A stretch of 9,580 bases of DNA, from positions 1 to 9,580 of the forward strand of contig WTHW01000250.1 in NCBI GenBank assembly GCA_011526395.1, in the 5' to 3' direction. The translations under genes were made by a program, and so were the position numbers. This document shows positions 6,292 to 9,580 of the stretch, piece after piece. Source of the stretch: Alphaproteobacteria bacterium (lineage in GTDB: Bacteria > Pseudomonadota > Alphaproteobacteria > Puniceispirillales > Puniceispirillaceae). The notes under the pieces were generated by a model. It saw nothing but the letters and a program-made list of their open reading frames with translations, did no database searches and had not been told where the DNA came from. The stretch's first letter is position 1. Each line of letters starts with the position of its first letter.

Positions 6292-7553
6292 TGACTGCCC
6301 AAATTTCAACATTGCCTAATGGTTTGACAGTCGCAAGCCTGAATATGCCAGGTGCGCATTCTGTGAATGTTGGCGTGTGGATTAAAGCAGGCGGTCGTGA
6401 CGAGCTAGCAGGCGAGAATGGCATTGCCCATATGCTTGAACATATGGCGTTTAAAGGCACACAAAGGCGTTCTGCCAAAGATATCGCTGTCGAAGTGGAA
6501 TCACTTGGCGGCTATATGAACGCGCATACAGCGCGCGAAGAGACAGCCTATTATATCCGCATCCTGCCAGAGCATATGCCGCTGGCTGTTGATGTTCTGT
6601 TTGATATCTTGACGAAATCCAGCCTGCCTGATGATGAAATTGAACGCGAACGCGGCGTCATCTTGCAAGAGATTGGCCAGTCACTTGATACCCCTGATGA
6701 TGTGGTGTTCGAGAATTTCTCAGCCGCCTCTTATCAAGGTCATAATTTAGGGCAATCTATTCTCGGCACTGCACAAAGCGTCTCAGGCTTTAGCCGTGAT
6801 GATCTACAACGCTTCATGACACGCTATTATGGCAGTGGCCAGATGGTCTTATGCGCGTCTGGTGCCATCAGCCATGATGCCTTATTGGACGAGGTGCAAA
6901 AACATATCTCATCTGTGCCAACAGCTATCAGCCCAACGAGAGTCACACCACAATGGACAGGCGGGCGCATCATCGAGACAAGACAGCTAGAGCAAAGCCA
7001 CGTCATAATGGGGCTATCAGCACTTGGTGCCACTGATAAAGACAGATATGCCATGATGCTATTATCAAGCCTTTATGGTGGCGGCATGTCATCACGTCTC
7101 TTCCAACAGGTGCGCGAAGAGCGTGGCCTGTGTTACTCCATTTTCTCATTCGCACAGATGTTCTCTGATGCAGGGGTGTTCGGCCTTTATGCTGGCACAG
7201 CGGCTGATGATGTTGATGAAATGCTGTCTCTATCATGCAAGGCATTACATGATATGAAACATGACATTACAGATGACGAAGTAGAGCGCGGCAAATCACA
7301 AATGCGTGCTGGCATATTGATGGGGCAAGAATCAGTCTCAGGCATGACAGAATCAATGGCGCGCCAATTACTGTTATTTGGCAATGTCAGAACCGCTGAT
7401 GAAATCGCACAATCTGTCAGCCAGCTGAATAAAGATGATGTTGTGCGCGTGATTGAACGCCTTACAGCTGATACCGCACCCGCATTGAGCCTTATCGGGC
7501 CAAGCGATGCGGTGATGAGCAATGATGATATCCGCCAGCTTCTCGCCTCTTAG
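6291..7553 (+). CDS. M16 family zinc metallopeptidase (mitochondrial processing peptidase-like)
   Basis: Pitrilysin-family (inverzincin) Zn peptidase of the single-module, about 420-residue type related to the beta subunit of mitochondrial processing peptidase and to its Rickettsia homologue. The zinc motif HxxEH is H47-x-x-E50-H51 in AHMLEHMAFKGT, and the distal Zn ligand E127 (RGVILQEIGQ) is exactly 76 residues after H51, as the family requires, so an active enzyme is predicted. The C-terminal half carries GGGMSSRLFQQVREERGLCYSI (263-284) with the conserved Arg and Tyr used in substrate binding. There is no signal peptide, so it is probably cytoplasmic; the natural substrates are unknown. 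ATG 6291 overlaps the thrC stop (TAATG), with AAAGG 8 bases upstream, so it is translationally coupled to thrC. It converges with yqgE, 6 bases apart. Confidence 0.94.
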   Translation: MTAQISTLPNGLTVASLNMPGAHSVNVGVWIKAGGRDELAGENGIAHMLEHMAFKGTQRRSAKDIAVEVESLGGYMNAHTAREETAYYIRILPEHMPLAVDVLFDILTKSSLPDDEIERERGVILQEIGQSLDTPDDVVFENFSAASYQGHNLGQSILGTAQSVSGFSRDDLQRFMTRYYGSGQMVLCASGAISHDALLDEVQKHISSVPTAISPTRVTPQWTGGRIIETRQLEQSHVIMGLSALGATDKDRYAMMLLSSLYGGGMSSRLFQQVREERGLCYSIFSFAQMFSDAGVFGLYAGTAADDVDEMLSLSCKALHDMKHDITDDEVERGKSQMRAGILMGQESVSGMTESMARQLLLFGNVRTADEIAQSVSQLNKDDVVRVIERLTADTAPALSLIGPSDAVMSNDDIRQLLAS

Positions 7554-7559
7554 GCAAAG

Positions 7560-8138
7560 TTACGCACGCCCAGAGTGAGGGGACATGGCAGCTGCATCAA
7601 ATCCAGATGCGCTAAAACAGGCCTGCCATAGCTCCTCAACAGGTGTCTCAAAAATGAAAGACAGATTGGCTGTCATATGAAACCAGCTTCCCTCTCTCAT
7701 CTCTTGCTCTAATTGCCCTTTATCCCAGCCAGCATATCCCAGCATGATACGGTGATATTTCGGGCCCGTACCTGCAGCAATTTCATTGATCATAGATATC
7801 TGCGTGCTAAGCGCCATATCATCACCAACAGGCAAGCTCTCAGGCAACATTTGATCAGATGAATGCAGAACAAAGCCGCGCCCAGCCTCAACAGGCCCTC
7901 CTTGATAAATAGGCATATCCCCATCGAAAAAAGCTTTCTTTAGCTCAAGCTTTTGACGCAATTTATCAAGATCCATATCCGCGCTTACCTTATTGATGAC
8001 CAGCCCCATAGCTGTCTCGCCATCAAATTGGCACATCATAATCACAGATCGTTTGAAACGCGGATCTTCGATTTGCGGCATAGCGACAAGTAATTGCCCT
8101 TTGAGAGAATTCAAAATTTCGACATTTTTCGCTATCAT
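7560..8138 (-). CDS. yqgE: YqgE/AlgH family protein (UPF0301)
   Basis: Conserved small soluble protein of unsettled function; AlgH was named for a link to alginate regulation in Pseudomonas, and no biochemical activity can be assigned from sequence. The 192 residues show the family layout: LKGQLLVAMPQIEDPRFKRSV (12-32), AMGLVINK (43-50), YQGGPVEAGRGFVLHS (78-93), and LGYAGWDKGQLEQEMREGSW (133-152), ending with a family-typical FIFETPVEELW (161-171). The start at 8138 gives 18 residues before the conserved LVAMP, a little longer than the E. coli protein. No clear Shine-Dalgarno precedes it, so a weak or alternative start is possible. It is divergent from the disulfide reductase gene and convergent with the M16 gene, and no clear terminator is visible at its 3' end. 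Confidence 0.94.
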   Translation of the reverse strand: MIAKNVEILNSLKGQLLVAMPQIEDPRFKRSVIMMCQFDGETAMGLVINKVSADMDLDKLRQKLELKKAFFDGDMPIYQGGPVEAGRGFVLHSSDQMLPESLPVGDDMALSTQISMINEIAAGTGPKYHRIMLGYAGWDKGQLEQEMREGSWFHMTANLSFIFETPVEELWQACFSASGFDAAAMSPHSGRA

Positions 8139-8235
8139 GTTACATATGCCATCAAATGGTTGGTATCTTGGGACTTATTTCTATATCTCACATATAAGTC
8201 TGTTTTAGAATTGGACGCAAATAAAGAGCTATAAA
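8139..8235. promoter_or_regulatory. Divergent promoter region between yqgE and the DsbD-like gene
   Basis: A 97-base AT-rich gap between two outward-facing starts must hold promoters for both. Plus-strand candidate: TTGGTA (8160-8165), 16 bases, TATATC (8182-8187). Minus-strand candidate: TTGCGT (complement of 8215-8220), 18 bases, TATATG (complement of 8191-8196). All are partial matches, and the two -10 elements nearly touch, so the promoters would compete. The plus gene has a weak AAAGAG site (8223-8228), 7 bases before its ATG. No operator was recognised. Confidence 0.4.
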
Positions 8236-9580
8236 ATGCGCATATTATCTGTCATCGTCATTTTGCTATCTTATATCGCTGGCACCTCATCATTGCGGGC
8301 AGATACAGGTGCGTGGTTTAAAAATGACCTTGTACAGATGCGCCTGATTAGCGCAAGCCAGACAGCTGGCAATGGGCAAGCTCTCTCGCTGGGGCTAGAG
8401 GTGTTGCTCCAAGATAATTGGAAAACCTATTGGCGCACACCAGGTGATGCTGGCCTAGCGCCTCAAATCTTCCCAGACCCAATCGCATTGCAAGGCGCGC
8501 AGGCTGAATTGCATTTCCCTTTGCCAAAGCGGTTTTCATTATTTGGCCTTGATACCTTTGGCTATGGCAAACGTGTGCTGTTTCCTCTCACGCTCACACT
8601 CGCAGACCCCGCGCAAGCCTCAATGATTAAGATGACAGCTGATTTGCTTATCTGTGATGATATTTGCGTGCCTGTCCAAGCGCCGCTCAGCCTGTCCTTG
8701 CAACAAGGCGCACAGACGCCATCGTATCATCAACAAGAGCTGGCAAAGATACGCTCACAACTGCCAAGACTTGAAGCAGGCGCTATCTCACTCAGCCGTG
8801 CAGATACAAACCTCGACAGGGAAGGCAAGGGGCATCTTATCGCCACTACAGCGCAACCTCTCGACATCATAGATATGCTGATAGAAGGGCCAGCTGGTCA
8901 TTCCTTTGCAAAGCCAGAGCCGCTTGGCAACAACCAATATCTTCTAAAAAAACTCGCAGGCAAAACACCGCTAGCGCTCGGCACGCCTTTGCAAGTCACC
9001 ATTGATGCCGCATCACGCCCCATCGAAGTGCCTGTGATGATCACAGCCTCGACGGCGCCCCTAAAATCAGGGCAACAGACATCCTATCCGCTATGGCTGA
9101 TTGCACTGATTGGCGGCTTTATTTTGAATTTCATGCCATGTGTTCTACCAGTGCTATCATTGAAAGTCAGTCATGTGCTAACAATGGCTAGCTCATCGCC
9201 TAAGCTTATCAGAGCGAGATTCGCGATGAGTGCGGCTGGCATCATCACATCCTTCTTATTACTGAGTGCCTTTTTGCAAATCTTGCGCCAATTTGGCCAA
9301 CAAATCGGATGGGGTATTCAATTCCAAAGTCCTCTGTTTTTGGGCATGCTTTTCATTGTCACAGCTATCTTCACTTTATCATTATTTGATATTGTCACAT
9401 TCCGCACACCCGCCTTTGTGCAAAAGCTGATGCCACGTCGTGCCCACGATGCCTCTATTGCGACTCAAAATCATCTGATATATGATTTTGGGGCAGGGAT
9501 GCTTGCCACACTCCTTGCCACACCCTGCTCAGCGCCCTTTGTTGGCACAGCTGTCAGCTTTGCCTTATCACAATCAGATG
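8236..9580 (+). CDS. DsbD/ScsB-family membrane thiol:disulfide reductase (3' end outside window)
   Basis: Transmembrane electron conduit that moves reducing equivalents from cytoplasmic thioredoxin to periplasmic thiol proteins. The frame is open from ATG 8236 to the window edge: 448 codons plus one base. Residues 1-22 look like a signal peptide with cleavage after SLRA. The periplasmic domain (about 23-280) contains YWRTPGDAGLAP (65-76) and a CxxxCVP motif, C140 and C144, as in the N-terminal domain of ScsB-like proteins. Residues from about 284 start the DsbD membrane domain, with the two redox cysteines C302 (FMPCVLPVLSLK) and C431 (ATPCSAPFVG). The remaining helices and any C-terminal thioredoxin domain lie beyond the window. 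It is closer to ScsB than to classical DsbD by its N-terminal domain, but I cannot fix the subfamily. It is divergent from yqgE. Likely substrates (c-type cytochrome maturation, disulfide repair) are inferred. Confidence 0.9.
   Translation, partial: MRILSVIVILLSYIAGTSSLRADTGAWFKNDLVQMRLISASQTAGNGQALSLGLEVLLQDNWKTYWRTPGDAGLAPQIFPDPIALQGAQAELHFPLPKRFSLFGLDTFGYGKRVLFPLTLTLADPAQASMIKMTADLLICDDICVPVQAPLSLSLQQGAQTPSYHQQELAKIRSQLPRLEAGAISLSRADTNLDREGKGHLIATTAQPLDIIDMLIEGPAGHSFAKPEPLGNNQYLLKKLAGKTPLALGTPLQVTIDAASRPIEVPVMITASTAPLKSGQQTSYPLWLIALIGGFILNFMPCVLPVLSLKVSHVLTMASSSPKLIRARFAMSAAGIITSFLLLSAFLQILRQFGQQIGWGIQFQSPLFLGMLFIVTAIFTLSLFDIVTFRTPAFVQKLMPRRAHDASIATQNHLIYDFGAGMLATLLATPCSAPFVGTAVSFALSQSD

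Noticed and set aside
8654..8872. 72-residue plus-strand ORF inside the DsbD-like gene
   Set aside because: It lies in another frame of a gene with clear signal peptide, CxxxC motif and membrane-domain cysteines; it has no features of its own.
1..9580. Search for CRISPR arrays, insertion sequences, tRNA/rRNA genes, toxin-antitoxin or defence genes
   Set aside because: No regular repeats, terminal inverted repeats, transposase motifs or RNA-gene signatures were seen; nearly all the sequence is accounted for by housekeeping genes.

Overview
The window (9,580 bases, moderate GC) looks like chromosomal DNA of an alphaproteobacterium. The oxidase order ctaD-ctaB-(coxF-like)-ctaG-ctaE-surf1, followed by thrC and an M16 peptidase, is typical of that class, and the protein sequences read as alphaproteobacterial. 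Moderate GC, many TCA/ACA codons and small spacers suggest a marine lineage such as the SAR116 group or another Rhodospirillales relative. That placement is an impression, not a computed result.

Region 1 (1-4045, + strand) is the aa3-type cytochrome c oxidase cluster. It starts inside ctaD (subunit I; the true start lies before the window). It continues with ctaB (heme O synthase), a 55-residue one-helix CoxF-like protein, ctaG (CuB-site copper chaperone) and ctaE (subunit III). A strong intrinsic terminator (about 4075-4109) follows ctaE. Two structural subunits and three cofactor or assembly proteins are thus made from one transcript.

Region 2 (4147-7553, + strand) is surf1 - thrC - M16 metallopeptidase. 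The junctions are so tight (TAG then ATG with no gap, then a TAATG overlap) that the three are almost certainly co-translated. Surf1 serves the oxidase; threonine synthase and the processing-type peptidase are long-standing neighbours rather than obvious partners.

Region 3 (7560-9580) holds yqgE on the minus strand, converging on the peptidase gene with a 6-base gap. A 97-base divergent promoter region separates it from a DsbD/ScsB-family membrane disulfide reductase on the plus strand that runs off the window end.

The window is mostly ordinary housekeeping sequence, and I see no CRISPR array, mobile element, RNA gene or defence system. The observations most worth checking are regulatory. 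One is a 12-bp perfect hairpin followed by six T's inside the first codons of ctaB, which looks like an internal terminator or attenuator. The other is a consensus -10 box just before the ctaE terminator, placed so that new transcripts would begin inside the terminator's left arm. No stretch over 300 bases lacks a gene.
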